Virus record (IMG/VR): IMGVR_UViG_3300025771_000048
Span: 1 to 45,436 of that record
DNA from: a virus
DNA length: 45,436 nucleotides
Reading direction: 5' to 3' (one strand)
The position numbers and the translations under genes are program-made. This document shows positions 1 to 9,121 of the stretch, piece after piece. Under the pieces are notes generated by a model. It had not been told where the DNA came from. It saw nothing but the letters and a program-made list of their open reading frames with translations, and did no database searches. Position 1 is the first letter of the stretch, and the number at the start of each line of letters is the position of its first letter.

Positions 1-1017
1 TAGACCTACAACATTACCGCCACCTGAAACAGGGTCTGTGGTTTGCACATTAAAGAATTTATTTCTTAGTGGCATTCCAGCATTTTCACCTGTTTGTGTC
101 ACTACTGGTACTTTACTAGCCATTGAGAAAGTTTTGGGTATATTATTCTTTAAAGTTACTTTATTTATATCAGTATCTGTTTCTAGTGTTACTTTATCTC
201 TGATTTCTAAGTATCTAGAATCCATACCAGTTTCTTCGTTAGATTCAAAAGTAACAGTATCTTCTGATTGCCCTGCTTGTATTGTATTTTGTCCTGTAGC
301 AGCAACATTTTTAAAAGCATTTTGATTTAATTCACCTGAAGTGCTTGCAGATATTGTTAATGTATCTGTAGATTCATCTGTTGATATAGATACATTAGAA
401 CCAGCAACAATATTAAGAGTATCACTTGCTTGGTCTGCAATAAGGTTAGAACCACCAGCTACTACTGTACTAAATCCATTACCTGTACCTCCACCACTTG
501 AAGATATAGTAATAGTCTTAGTATTATTGTCTGTAGTTATAGTTACATTGTTTCCAGCTACTAAACTTAGTGTTTCAGATAGATTACCTGCCTGTACAGT
601 GTCCTGACCTGAGACAACAAACCCACCAAAAGCGTACTGTTGTGAGGGTAGGTCAGTCCAAGATAGATTTCCGTAACCATCTGTTTTAAGAATTTGATTA
701 GCGTTTCCGGTAGTTCCGTTAAGTAAAAATCTACCAGATAAAAGGTCTAAAGCACCATCTGTTGTTATTTGTACTTGTGGAGTTGAATCAGGAGCAAATA
801 TTATTTTACTTGAATTAGTTGTACCTACTACAAATGTACCGTCAGATAAAATACTCTGACCATCAAGGTACATATCATGTTCAACATCTGATATGTTTAC
901 TGTTGCATTACTTAGTTGGTAACCGTAAGGTGTACCATTGGAATCTACGTCAAATACGTGGTCGGCTGAGGAGCTCCCGCTTATCTGGCTAGTCGAACTA
1001 TGAGTTACATCAGCCAT
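1..1017 (-). CDS. Tail fibre protein, C-terminus outside window
   Basis: The minus-strand frame is open from an ATG at 1015-1017 to the window edge (339 codons, no stop), so the protein is truncated only by the window. It is rich in Ser, Thr, Asn and Gly. It carries imperfect repeats of about 44 residues at roughly 130-173 and 182-225, with a third partial copy at 235-258; each has a GQ-T-QAG type motif followed by alternating beta-strand residues (VAGxNVxIxTD). This is typical of trimeric beta-rich phage fibres. A motif near residues 107-124 (NQILKTDGYGNLSW) resembles GQVLTRTSNGLEW in the next fibre gene upstream, suggesting shared fibre modules. The start overlaps the preceding gene's stop by 8 bases, so translation is probably coupled. 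Receptor or surface binding is inferred from its place at the end of the tail operon. Confidence 0.8.
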   Translation of the reverse strand, partial: MADVTHSSTSQISGSSSADHVFDVDSNGTPYGYQLSNATVNISDVEHDMYLDGQSILSDGTFVVGTTNSSKIIFAPDSTPQVQITTDGALDLLSGRFLLNGTTGNANQILKTDGYGNLSWTDLPSQQYAFGGFVVSGQDTVQAGNLSETLSLVAGNNVTITTDNNTKTITISSSGGGTGNGFSTVVAGGSNLIADQASDTLNIVAGSNVSISTDESTDTLTISASTSGELNQNAFKNVAATGQNTIQAGQSEDTVTFESNEETGMDSRYLEIRDKVTLETDTDINKVTLKNNIPKTFSMASKVPVVTQTGENAGMPLRNKFFNVQTTDPVSGGGNVVGL

Positions 1018-1279
1018 TATTTATAAACTCAGAACCGAAACTTCCTCCTAACTGACGGTATATAAATTTTAGTCTTTCAATTTCTTCCATTACATTATTT
1101 ACTGCATCAAGCCATTCTTCATATTCTGGGTGACCTTCGCCAAGTCTATCAACCATTAACTCAAAGTGAGCACGCTCAGCTTCAGCAATTCTTGCTAATA
1201 TGTAATCTTTTTTAAATGTATCATTAACGAAACGATATTCTATTTCGTAAGGTTTTGAATCTTTTTGCTCTTCAGACAT
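1010..1279 (-). CDS. Small helical protein between two fibre genes
   Basis: This is an 89-residue, strongly charged protein that looks mostly alpha-helical: a long stretch of heptad-like Ala/Leu/Glu/Arg from about residue 24 to 77 (AEAERAHFELMVDRLGEG and EEIERLKFIYRQLGG). I do not recognise a family. It has no signal peptide or membrane segment. It shares one base with the upstream S74 fibre gene (stop/start overlap) and overlaps the downstream fibre gene by 8 bases, so it is translated within the tail-fibre block. A role as fibre chaperone or as a small structural linker is plausible from position only. Confidence 0.75.
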   Translation of the reverse strand: MSEEQKDSKPYEIEYRFVNDTFKKDYILARIAEAERAHFELMVDRLGEGHPEYEEWLDAVNNVMEEIERLKFIYRQLGGSFGSEFINNG

Positions 1280-2940
1280 TATCCCTCCAACAATTCTACT
1301 CTAGCAGTTAAATCTGAAATCTGTGTGCTTAGTTCTTGTACAGCTTTTACTAATGGACCAACTAGCTGATAATAATTAAAGTGTGGGTGTCTATTTCCAT
1401 CTACTTCAAATGCTTCACATTCTTCTACAGTATGGTGTACCCAGTTTGTTACAGTTCCATCTTCTTCTGTATATTTAAAATATGCACTACAACAATCATC
1501 TTGACAAGAATAATTACCTTCTTCACAATCTTCATCTCCACAGGTACATATTGCAGGGTGCTGACATCTATTATTAAATCTATAAGTATCTGAATTATCA
1601 ACAACTAAGTAATAATCTTCCCAACCATTTGCATCTAGTATATCTTGAACATCTTCTGCTATAACACCAGTATATTTTTTATCAGAGTGTCCTTCTGTAA
1701 TATAGTTAAACTGCTTTATAGGTAATGCTTCTATGAAATCTAAACCTAAACCAGTATCTGCAATATTAGTTTTTACATTTTCTGATGATGAGTTTATTAA
1801 TGTTCCATAAAAATATTGACCATAAAATTCTTGTGAATACATATCAGCAAATCTTAAAGAAGATGATGTACCTATAGTTCTACTATTGTTTGAGCTGGGT
1901 TTTACAGAACCATAAATATTTATTTCATTGGCACTAAAACTTAATACAGAAGTGTGAACGTGTGTAGAAATTCCGTGGTCGTGGTCAGACCTAGCAGCAC
2001 TATTGCTAGTGCCACTAGCACCAAAATTTACATTATATCTTACTCTATATGGACTACTATCAGTGCTAACAGTAGTTCCTGTACCATTATTAAAACTTAC
2101 ACCATAGCCAGTTAGTACATTACCTACAAGAGAATCATTAGCTTGAAATAACCATTTATTATAATTATCATAACTGTGGGTATGATTTCCATAAGCAGCT
2201 GTTGAAGATGTAGTTCCTAAATCAACATTAAAAGTACTTCCAGATAAACTAAGAGCAGTTCCAGCAGTATAAACAGTACCTGCTGATGGAGTAACCCATT
2301 CCAAGCCGTTTGATGTTCTAGTTAATACTTGACCATTGTTTCCAATACCATCGTGTACAGATAAATAAGTTGCATCTAAGTAAAGAGTGTTCATCCCAGA
2401 CCTTGTGTGGAATATATCGTGTGTACCATTAGAAAAGTAAAATTCCGCTCTTTGGTCTGCATTGTTTTCTTCAGCATAAAAACCTGGATTAGAATAAGTA
2501 CCATCTGTAAATATTAATGAAGGGCTTGTTGCTCCTGGAGTGCCAGAGCTATCTTGTATAGCAACCTGAGGTGCAGCTATAACTAAATCGTTAGAATTAC
2601 TATTTCCATATATAGAACCAACACCAAAGCCAATAAATTGTGTATCTGATGGACTGTTGTTATTAGAAGCCTCTAAGTTTATATCAATGTCAAAATACTG
2701 TGCTATTCCTGTAGCATTATCAAGTCTCCAACCTGTATTTGTTGAAGCGTCAAAGTTATCAGACTCAATACCATCTGCGTCAATTACTATTCCACCAACA
2801 GTTCCTGCTTCAGCTTTAATTGTTCCGTCACTTTCTACATAAAACTTTGTATTAGCATCAGATTGAGCAGTACTAAATGTGTTAGAAACATTTGTTCCTA
2901 TCCACATGTTTCCATTTTGGTCTACATTAAAATTTGCCAT
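1279..2940 (-). CDS. Tail fibre with C-terminal S74 chaperone domain
   Basis: The 553-residue fibre is mostly Ser/Asn/Gly/Thr-rich beta sequence. Its C-terminal ~170 residues match the peptidase S74 intramolecular chaperone of phage spikes and fibres: the catalytic motif SSENVK (Ser385 and Lys390 as the likely dyad), then TGVIAEDVQ near 424-432, and a final coiled coil (VQELSTQISDLTARVELLE). In known members this domain trimerises the fibre and then cuts itself off just before the Ser. Unusually, eight cysteines fall in a cluster at 459-484 inside the S74 domain (spacing C-x5-C-x-C-x4-C-x6-C-x3-CC), which looks like a metal-binding knuckle. It lies directly downstream of the hub gene, one base from its stop. 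The family call is firm; the receptor is unknown. Confidence 0.9.
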   Translation of the reverse strand: MANFNVDQNGNMWIGTNVSNTFSTAQSDANTKFYVESDGTIKAEAGTVGGIVIDADGIESDNFDASTNTGWRLDNATGIAQYFDIDINLEASNNNSPSDTQFIGFGVGSIYGNSNSNDLVIAAPQVAIQDSSGTPGATSPSLIFTDGTYSNPGFYAEENNADQRAEFYFSNGTHDIFHTRSGMNTLYLDATYLSVHDGIGNNGQVLTRTSNGLEWVTPSAGTVYTAGTALSLSGSTFNVDLGTTSSTAAYGNHTHSYDNYNKWLFQANDSLVGNVLTGYGVSFNNGTGTTVSTDSSPYRVRYNVNFGASGTSNSAARSDHDHGISTHVHTSVLSFSANEINIYGSVKPSSNNSRTIGTSSSLRFADMYSQEFYGQYFYGTLINSSSENVKTNIADTGLGLDFIEALPIKQFNYITEGHSDKKYTGVIAEDVQDILDANGWEDYYLVVDNSDTYRFNNRCQHPAICTCGDEDCEEGNYSCQDDCCSAYFKYTEEDGTVTNWVHHTVEECEAFEVDGNRHPHFNYYQLVGPLVKAVQELSTQISDLTARVELLEG

Positions 2941-2941
2941 A

Positions 2942-5900
2942 TTATCCTATGTGTATTGAGCCTGCATTTACATTTAAAGTACCAGCTATAGTTGCTCCAG
3001 ACGCAACCATTGTTCCATCTGAATCTACTCTAAAGTTAGCACTACCGAATACTGAATTTCCCATAAATAATTGTCCACTGCTATTTACATTAAATGCATT
3101 GTTTCCAATATTTATTGTAGCACCAGTTATAGCACCTCTAAATGTTCCTTCATTAAATTCTACAGTACCATCAGAGTTTAAACTAAAACCTGATGAACCC
3201 GGTGTATAATCACCTTTAATGCTTGTGTTACCACCATCTAATTCTAAATTCCCTGCAGTTAGCTTTGAAGCTGATATTGTCCAGCCACCAATTTCTCCTG
3301 TAGTTGCAGTTATGTTTCCTCTTATTAAAGCATCATTAATTTCTATAAATCCATCAGGATATCCAGTATCTTGTTTCCTAATTGTCCAACCAGAACTACC
3401 TGCTGAATAGTTATCAGACTCAATGATATTACCTATCTTAGCATTAACAATTGCTGCGTCTCCTATCTTTGCAGTAGTAACAGCTAAGTCATTAATTTTT
3501 GCTTCTGTAATTGCAGCGTCAGATATGAATTGAGTAGCAATCAATTGACCAGTTGCTAATTGCTGGTCAGAAGGGTCTGATTCGTTACCTGCAATATCTA
3601 CAGCAGTAAATCTAAAATAATGAGCGTCTCCATTTTCTAATGCTATTTCACCAACAACAGGAATATTATTTCTTATATTTGCAGCAGTAGCAGGTATCTT
3701 TCCTTTTGGCTCCATACCTGTAATAGAGAACCCTGTTTGTGTAGAAACATAAACATTTAAATGTTCAATGTCATTTTGTAAAGTAAAGTCAACAATACTT
3801 GCTAATGGATTACCTTGGTCATCCACTGCTCTACCTAAACTATGAACTATTTGAGTTCTTAATGTACCAGCAGCAATACTATCAGCTGGACCTGGTTTAT
3901 CTGGAGCATCTCCATCAATAGCAGTTGTAATAGTGTCGCTTGTATAAAGGTTGCTATCACCATTACTATTAACAGGAGCTATTCCTACTTCATAGTTTGT
4001 TGCAAGGTCTAATCCTTCTATAGTAAATTCATTAACACCCCAATTGACTGTAAGTTGTGTATAAGGGTCTGTACTACCAGTTCTTCTATATCTAATTCTG
4101 TACATTACACCATTTTGTATAATTGTTCCATCAACATTTAACGGTGTATCCCAAGTAGCTTTTATTATTGCTCTAGAAACACCTAACGCATCTTCTTGGA
4201 ATCCAGATACTAAAGCTAAGTTGCTAACAGATTGTGGTTGGTTAAATTTATCACCTAAAGTAATACCACTTGTTACCTGACTAAATCTTAAATCATCACC
4301 AAGTCTCAATGGCAAGTCTCCAACTTCTAATTGTGTTCCTGCACCTTCCCATTGTACGTAAGGAGTTAAATCAACATATTCTACTAAGTTATACCTAGAA
4401 GAACGTAATCTTCTTAAATACACACCGTATCCTTCTTGTACAGGCCAAGTTATTGAAGTAACTCTAATTTTTTCTGGATTAATATACTCACCTTGATAAG
4501 AAACTTCATACTTAGAATTTCTTTCAGGGTCTTCTGCAACTTTATCATCAGTGTCTTCAAATCCTAAATCTGGGTCATAAACAAATATATTATCCCCTAC
4601 TTCAAAGTCTCCTTGTATATCGTAAAAATCTAAATCTAAATTTATATTTCTTTTTGTTCTTTTTAATTCATTTAAGAAAGCAATAGCTCTTTCTTCTCTG
4701 GTCATATACGCATGGTCAGGCTCAGTTACATAAATAGCTCTTTCTAATTCCTCACCATTTAAACCTCTGTATGGATTCTTGTCGTCAATAACATCTAATG
4801 CATCATACTGTTTTCCATCTCCATAATCAGAAATGTACTCAACAATAGAAACATACTCTGAAGCATCAAAAGATGACTTGATAGCAGATGGATTCAAACC
4901 AGTTATTGAAGGGTCATCTCCACTATTTTGTCTAACTACAATTACAGTAGGGTCTTCTGCGTGACCTGAAAATAAGTTTTCTCTAGGCCCCATATCAATT
5001 AAAAGCTTGCCTTGATTTGTTCCACCAGGAATAGGTCTATCTGTATCATCAGAACTATCACCAATTCTTAGTCTGTATTCTACATCTAATTGGGTAGCAG
5101 CTTTATCTAAAGCACTTTTAACAGTTTCTATATGATGCTTACCATAATAAGCATTTGTTGTGTCTTCAATAACAGGAGCACTCGTAGGAACTGTAAATGT
5201 TGCAGTTCCACCACTATCTATATTTACTTGACCTTCACCTTTAGTCCATTTTAAACCATCTATGTAGCCATAAAAGTAGTCAGCAGTTTGTGATTTACCT
5301 ATAGATAAATCCATTCCATCAGGAGAAAAAGTTTTTAAATCAGGAGTTGGAGATTTTATATTTTTATCACTCTGCCATGTTTCAACCATTGTTCCGTTTT
5401 TAAAAGTGTAAAAATTTATACCCTTTCTTACTATTGCAAAATGATTCCATTGTCCGTAATCTATTGTTCCAAGTGATTTACCATCTGCAATGTCATAAGC
5501 TGATGTAACACCATTTTCTACAGCAGTATTTGATATTGATGACCTTATATAAACTTTTGAATTAGCTCCACCATTTTCATTTAACCCAATTATGAATGAT
5601 GGTATTCCATTGTGTGTTGTAGAAGCTACTACAGGCCCATGTCTTGTTGCACTTCTTGGGTTTGTTCCAGTAGCAGTTTTACCATGAAAGTATGAATTTT
5701 CATCCTGCCAGTATTGAGAATATATAGATTGATAAGTTGCATTAAGTTTATAGAAATCTTCGCTACCTGCGTCTGTATCGTATATAGACCTATCACCTGC
5801 ATAGTATTCAGGATAATCATCACTATCCCATCCTGAAGCTGTCCAAAAATCTACTGTTGGTCTTGACATAATATCATCTATTATGTCTTCAATTGTTGTA

Positions 5901-7072
5901 GATGAGGAAATTACATATGTTCCACCAGACTGACTTAAAACTTGGTAATTACTTGTATTACCTGTAGAACGACCATCAGGTGTTTTAGCTGTTGTATATT
6001 CTGGTTTATTTAAAAACTCGGTTGGTATATCTGCACCAGAATACCAATTTGAATCGTTCTTTGCATCCAAATTTCCTAAAGAATGAGTTGTATCAGTTTT
6101 GTCATTTTTTAATAGTCTATTTATATGTCTTTGATATCTATCAGCCATTCCTGAAGATATATGATATCCACCTAAGTCATTTCTTACTGATGCAAAAAAA
6201 ATTAAAGAAGCTGCTATATCAGAATATTCATTATCTAAATCAGATACGCTACTTACACCTGTTCCATCTTTTTGTTTATAAAAATAAGCAAAAAGGCTCT
6301 TAGAAAATCCTGCACCACCACGATGATATGCTATTGCACACATAATTTCAAAATGAGTTTGAGCTAATGCAGTATCGTAAGGAAAAGCATCTTCGTACCC
6401 TGTCATCGCATTTTTAACAGAGTCTATGTATCCACCACTTCTAGTAAATAACCACTTTGCTTGCTCTCTAGCTAATGAATAGCTAAATCTCATATTGCTA
6501 TTTGATGAATCATCACCAGTGTATTTAAATGGCAAATCTTTACCAGTTTGTAAAGTTCCATTATTATCTAGCCAATATCCACCATTGTTATTAACTAAAC
6601 TTGAACTAAATGAAGCTGGGAATGTATAAACAGTCCCGTTAATATCTATACCATCTGTATAAAAGTTTTTAAAGAAATCATCTTCTGTAATACCATAGGG
6701 ATGAAAAGTAGCTCCAAAACCTACAGTAAGAGTACCAGTTGGTTTACCATGAACATCTGGATTATAAGGAACTCTAGAACCTGAAACACCAGTATTAGAA
6801 CTTCTATAGTTTTGTCTTGTTTGATATAGCCTAGAACCTGTTGAAAACTGTGTTGAGTTGTAAGGGTCTAGTCTGTGATAATAAACACCATTAGCATTGT
6901 TTGTAGAATCAAATAAATCATCATCTATGCTTAGAGCTTCTGCTGTAGCTTTGCTAATTACTAATGGATATTTGTCATCATAAATATATGGAACAAATCC
7001 TTCATCAGGATACATTACATTATCTATAAAACTATTGTCAACTGTTGCGTTTGCTAAATCAAATTGAGGCAT
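2942..7072 (-). CDS. Tail hub/tip protein with lysozyme-like domain
   Basis: This 1376-residue mosaic begins with a T4-lysozyme-like glycosidase region at about 18-310: DEGFVPYIYDD gives Glu24 and Asp32/33, and GTLTVGFGA gives Thr116, the Glu-Asp-Thr set, with an ~80-residue insertion between Asp and Thr. Residues ~472-615 look like the second half of a LamG/concanavalin-type lectin domain (YGQWNHFAIVRKG, FYGYIDGLKWTKGEG). Residues ~640-930 resemble a tail-hub fold, ~945-1050 a fibronectin type III domain (YRIRYRRTG, ATNYEVGIAPVN), and 1160-1376 a repetitive fibre-like region (AITEAKINDLAVTTAKIGD). Peptidoglycan cutting during DNA entry is the expected job. The first half of a LamG domain lies at the end of the preceding gene, 5 bases upstream, so the lysozyme segment appears inserted into an older LamG-hub gene. 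Confidence 0.8.
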   Translation of the reverse strand: MPQFDLANATVDNSFIDNVMYPDEGFVPYIYDDKYPLVISKATAEALSIDDDLFDSTNNANGVYYHRLDPYNSTQFSTGSRLYQTRQNYRSSNTGVSGSRVPYNPDVHGKPTGTLTVGFGATFHPYGITEDDFFKNFYTDGIDINGTVYTFPASFSSSLVNNNGGYWLDNNGTLQTGKDLPFKYTGDDSSNSNMRFSYSLAREQAKWLFTRSGGYIDSVKNAMTGYEDAFPYDTALAQTHFEIMCAIAYHRGGAGFSKSLFAYFYKQKDGTGVSSVSDLDNEYSDIAASLIFFASVRNDLGGYHISSGMADRYQRHINRLLKNDKTDTTHSLGNLDAKNDSNWYSGADIPTEFLNKPEYTTAKTPDGRSTGNTSNYQVLSQSGGTYVISSSTTIEDIIDDIMSRPTVDFWTASGWDSDDYPEYYAGDRSIYDTDAGSEDFYKLNATYQSIYSQYWQDENSYFHGKTATGTNPRSATRHGPVVASTTHNGIPSFIIGLNENGGANSKVYIRSSISNTAVENGVTSAYDIADGKSLGTIDYGQWNHFAIVRKGINFYTFKNGTMVETWQSDKNIKSPTPDLKTFSPDGMDLSIGKSQTADYFYGYIDGLKWTKGEGQVNIDSGGTATFTVPTSAPVIEDTTNAYYGKHHIETVKSALDKAATQLDVEYRLRIGDSSDDTDRPIPGGTNQGKLLIDMGPRENLFSGHAEDPTVIVVRQNSGDDPSITGLNPSAIKSSFDASEYVSIVEYISDYGDGKQYDALDVIDDKNPYRGLNGEELERAIYVTEPDHAYMTREERAIAFLNELKRTKRNINLDLDFYDIQGDFEVGDNIFVYDPDLGFEDTDDKVAEDPERNSKYEVSYQGEYINPEKIRVTSITWPVQEGYGVYLRRLRSSRYNLVEYVDLTPYVQWEGAGTQLEVGDLPLRLGDDLRFSQVTSGITLGDKFNQPQSVSNLALVSGFQEDALGVSRAIIKATWDTPLNVDGTIIQNGVMYRIRYRRTGSTDPYTQLTVNWGVNEFTIEGLDLATNYEVGIAPVNSNGDSNLYTSDTITTAIDGDAPDKPGPADSIAAGTLRTQIVHSLGRAVDDQGNPLASIVDFTLQNDIEHLNVYVSTQTGFSITGMEPKGKIPATAANIRNNIPVVGEIALENGDAHYFRFTAVDIAGNESDPSDQQLATGQLIATQFISDAAITEAKINDLAVTTAKIGDAAIVNAKIGNIIESDNYSAGSSGWTIRKQDTGYPDGFIEINDALIRGNITATTGEIGGWTISASKLTAGNLELDGGNTSIKGDYTPGSSGFSLNSDGTVEFNEGTFRGAITGATINIGNNAFNVNSSGQLFMGNSVFGSANFRVDSDGTMVASGATIAGTLNVNAGSIHIG

Positions 7073-7076
7073 ATTA

Positions 7077-7769
7077 TCACGGCGTTAACCTGTACTCCCA
7101 CCACTCTATTGTAAAATCTTCTGAATGAAGTGTAAACTCTGGTTTATAGTCAACTGTTAAATGAGAGTTAACATCAGTTAATTTAAGGCTGGTGTTTCCA
7201 AACTTTGCTTGGTCTGTAGATATTTCAGCACCTTGATGAAATGTAACTTCATGTTTTCTATTAGTTTCATCAGTAGTTGTTTTATCTCCATCACTACCTT
7301 CAAAGTTTAATAATAAGTCAGTTTCTTCAACAGTTTTTTCGTATATATTACCAGGCCATATACCTCTTAAATTACCATTATCATTTCTTCTAATAATTCC
7401 ATAAGGTGCTCCATCATCATTATTTACAAAATATTCTAAAGACACACCTGTATAATCTCTTGGAGCAGTAGAAGCACCTGCGTCAGTAACTGGCATACCT
7501 TTGTTTTCATCATCACCTAGGTAAAAATTAAGACCAGCACCTTCAATATAAGCTGACTCTGGCTCTAGAGATAATGTTCTAATTACACCTACGTATTCAG
7601 AACTGGGCAAAATAACTTTATCAATTCTATCTGCTGCTTCTACTTCGTTATTAGTAATAACTATTTGGTCGAAAGGTTGTATTGCGTTTAATATTGAATT
7701 AGGTACTAAAGATAAATCTAATGCAACATTGAATGACCCTTGAGCCATTAATTTTTCTGTAACAGCCAT
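7077..7769 (-). CDS. Tail protein ending in a truncated LamG-like domain
   Basis: This 230-residue protein lies between the distal tail protein and the hub/lysozyme gene. Residues 1-145 look like an N-terminal tail-hub or baseplate module (FDQIVITNNEVEAADRIDKV). From about 150 on the sequence reads as the start of a LamG/concanavalin-like lectin domain: LLLNFEGSDGD, then KFGNTSLKLTD, then EDFTIEWWEYR, and stops three residues later (LTP). LamG domains normally continue for another ~100 residues with a sequence like the one found inside the next gene from residue ~472. The start overlaps the stop of the distal tail gene by one base. It could be a separate polypeptide that pairs with the downstream product to rebuild the domain, or the left exon-like piece of an interrupted gene. 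Confidence 0.75.
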   Translation of the reverse strand: MAVTEKLMAQGSFNVALDLSLVPNSILNAIQPFDQIVITNNEVEAADRIDKVILPSSEYVGVIRTLSLEPESAYIEGAGLNFYLGDDENKGMPVTDAGASTAPRDYTGVSLEYFVNNDDGAPYGIIRRNDNGNLRGIWPGNIYEKTVEETDLLLNFEGSDGDKTTTDETNRKHEVTFHQGAEISTDQAKFGNTSLKLTDVNSHLTVDYKPEFTLHSEDFTIEWWEYRLTP

Positions 7770-9121
7770 TATGCTTTAATTAACCTTTGTGCTTCGTTTA
7801 CATTATCTATGTATTGATTGTATATTGAAGCAGCATCATCAATATCAGATGGTTGACCAGTATCTGCGTCTCTTAATATATATCCTATAAAGAATGGAAA
7901 TGTTGCTCCACCAACTGCTCTTTTTATTATTCCATTCTCTGTTAAATTTGTGTCTGTAGACAGCGATGCAGTACTTCCTAAAATCCATGAGTTGTTATCT
8001 TCTGGTGAAGCAGTTCCATCTATTATGTAACCACTAGAAATAGTAGAATCATCAGCTGCGGTAGAAGGTGCAGTGTATAATCCAAAGTTAACTGGTGTAC
8101 CCGCTGTGTAATAGTTTGAAATAACAGATACAAAATGTGAGCCTCTACGCAAGGCAAAGTCAACAGTTAGTCTACCTGACTTATCTGTATTTAAATAAGT
8201 AGTACATCTTACGATTGCTACTTCAGGTCTATTTACAAGTATTTGTACTCTTCTCCAACCTGAAAAGTCATCACCTTGTTGGTTTCCTGAAGTTATTTGA
8301 CCAGAACTAAATATCCATTCTTGTTCTGTTGCATATTGTGTATCGTCATATATGAGAGTGTTTACTGTTGCTTTAGAGGTGCTAACTCCTAGTTTTAATT
8401 TAATTAATCCATTTTCTAATATTAAAGAATCCCCAACTTGCCAGTTGTTAGCATCTTTGCCACACATAACACTATTAACAGTTGAGGTAATACCTGCGTT
8501 TGTTTTTTGTGGATGAGTACCTATAGATATCTGACAACATCCTTTGTAATAATCCTCAATATCTACTACATATTGAGCATTATTATTTCTAAGTTGTTCG
8601 TCTGTTTTTACATATAAATTAACTGAAGCAAATTCATTATCAGAAGTTAAATCTTTGCATACTCTTATATCTGATTCAGGTTCACCATTATGTATATAAG
8701 CGTAATGACCTGCTGGAGGTGCATGAAATTGTTGAGTAGTAGAACTAGAAACGTTAAAGTCATTTTCTAACAAAGAACCTGTAAGTCTAGATTCAAACAT
8801 AACATCTCCCTCTCTTCCTACATACTCCATATCTATGCTGTATTCAAAACTACCTAACAAATATTTACTAACGTTTACACTTGCGCTGTTTATTTTTACA
8901 TAACCATTAAGACTTGAATCTCCATCATATCTAAATGGAACATGTTCATCCATTCTTGCCATAGACTGAAGTTGGTCTCTAATATACTTTAAGTGGTCTA
9001 ATTCATTTTCTACACCACCTAATGTACCTGATATAGATAATGACTTACCATCAGATGAAGAACTATGATTTAATGTTGCGGGTGATGTTATTGATAATCT
9101 TCCTATATGAACTTGATACAT
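7769..9121 (-). CDS. Distal tail protein (Dit-like)
   Basis: A 450-residue protein immediately after the tape measure gene, sharing one base with it, the usual place of the distal tail protein that joins the tail tube to the hub. The N-terminal ~130 residues (GGVENELDHLKYIRDQLQSM, GYVKINSASVNVSKYLLGSF) fit the N-terminal beta module of Dit-like proteins. The remainder (VSVISNYYTAGTPVNFGLY, WRRVQILVNRPEVAIV) is beta-rich and may be a carbohydrate-binding extension. No catalytic motif was seen. The call depends mainly on gene order and on the N-terminal pattern; a general minor tail protein is the alternative. Confidence 0.7.
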   Translation of the reverse strand: MYQVHIGRLSITSPATLNHSSSSDGKSLSISGTLGGVENELDHLKYIRDQLQSMARMDEHVPFRYDGDSSLNGYVKINSASVNVSKYLLGSFEYSIDMEYVGREGDVMFESRLTGSLLENDFNVSSSTTQQFHAPPAGHYAYIHNGEPESDIRVCKDLTSDNEFASVNLYVKTDEQLRNNNAQYVVDIEDYYKGCCQISIGTHPQKTNAGITSTVNSVMCGKDANNWQVGDSLILENGLIKLKLGVSTSKATVNTLIYDDTQYATEQEWIFSSGQITSGNQQGDDFSGWRRVQILVNRPEVAIVRCTTYLNTDKSGRLTVDFALRRGSHFVSVISNYYTAGTPVNFGLYTAPSTAADDSTISSGYIIDGTASPEDNNSWILGSTASLSTDTNLTENGIIKRAVGGATFPFFIGYILRDADTGQPSDIDDAASIYNQYIDNVNEAQRLIKA

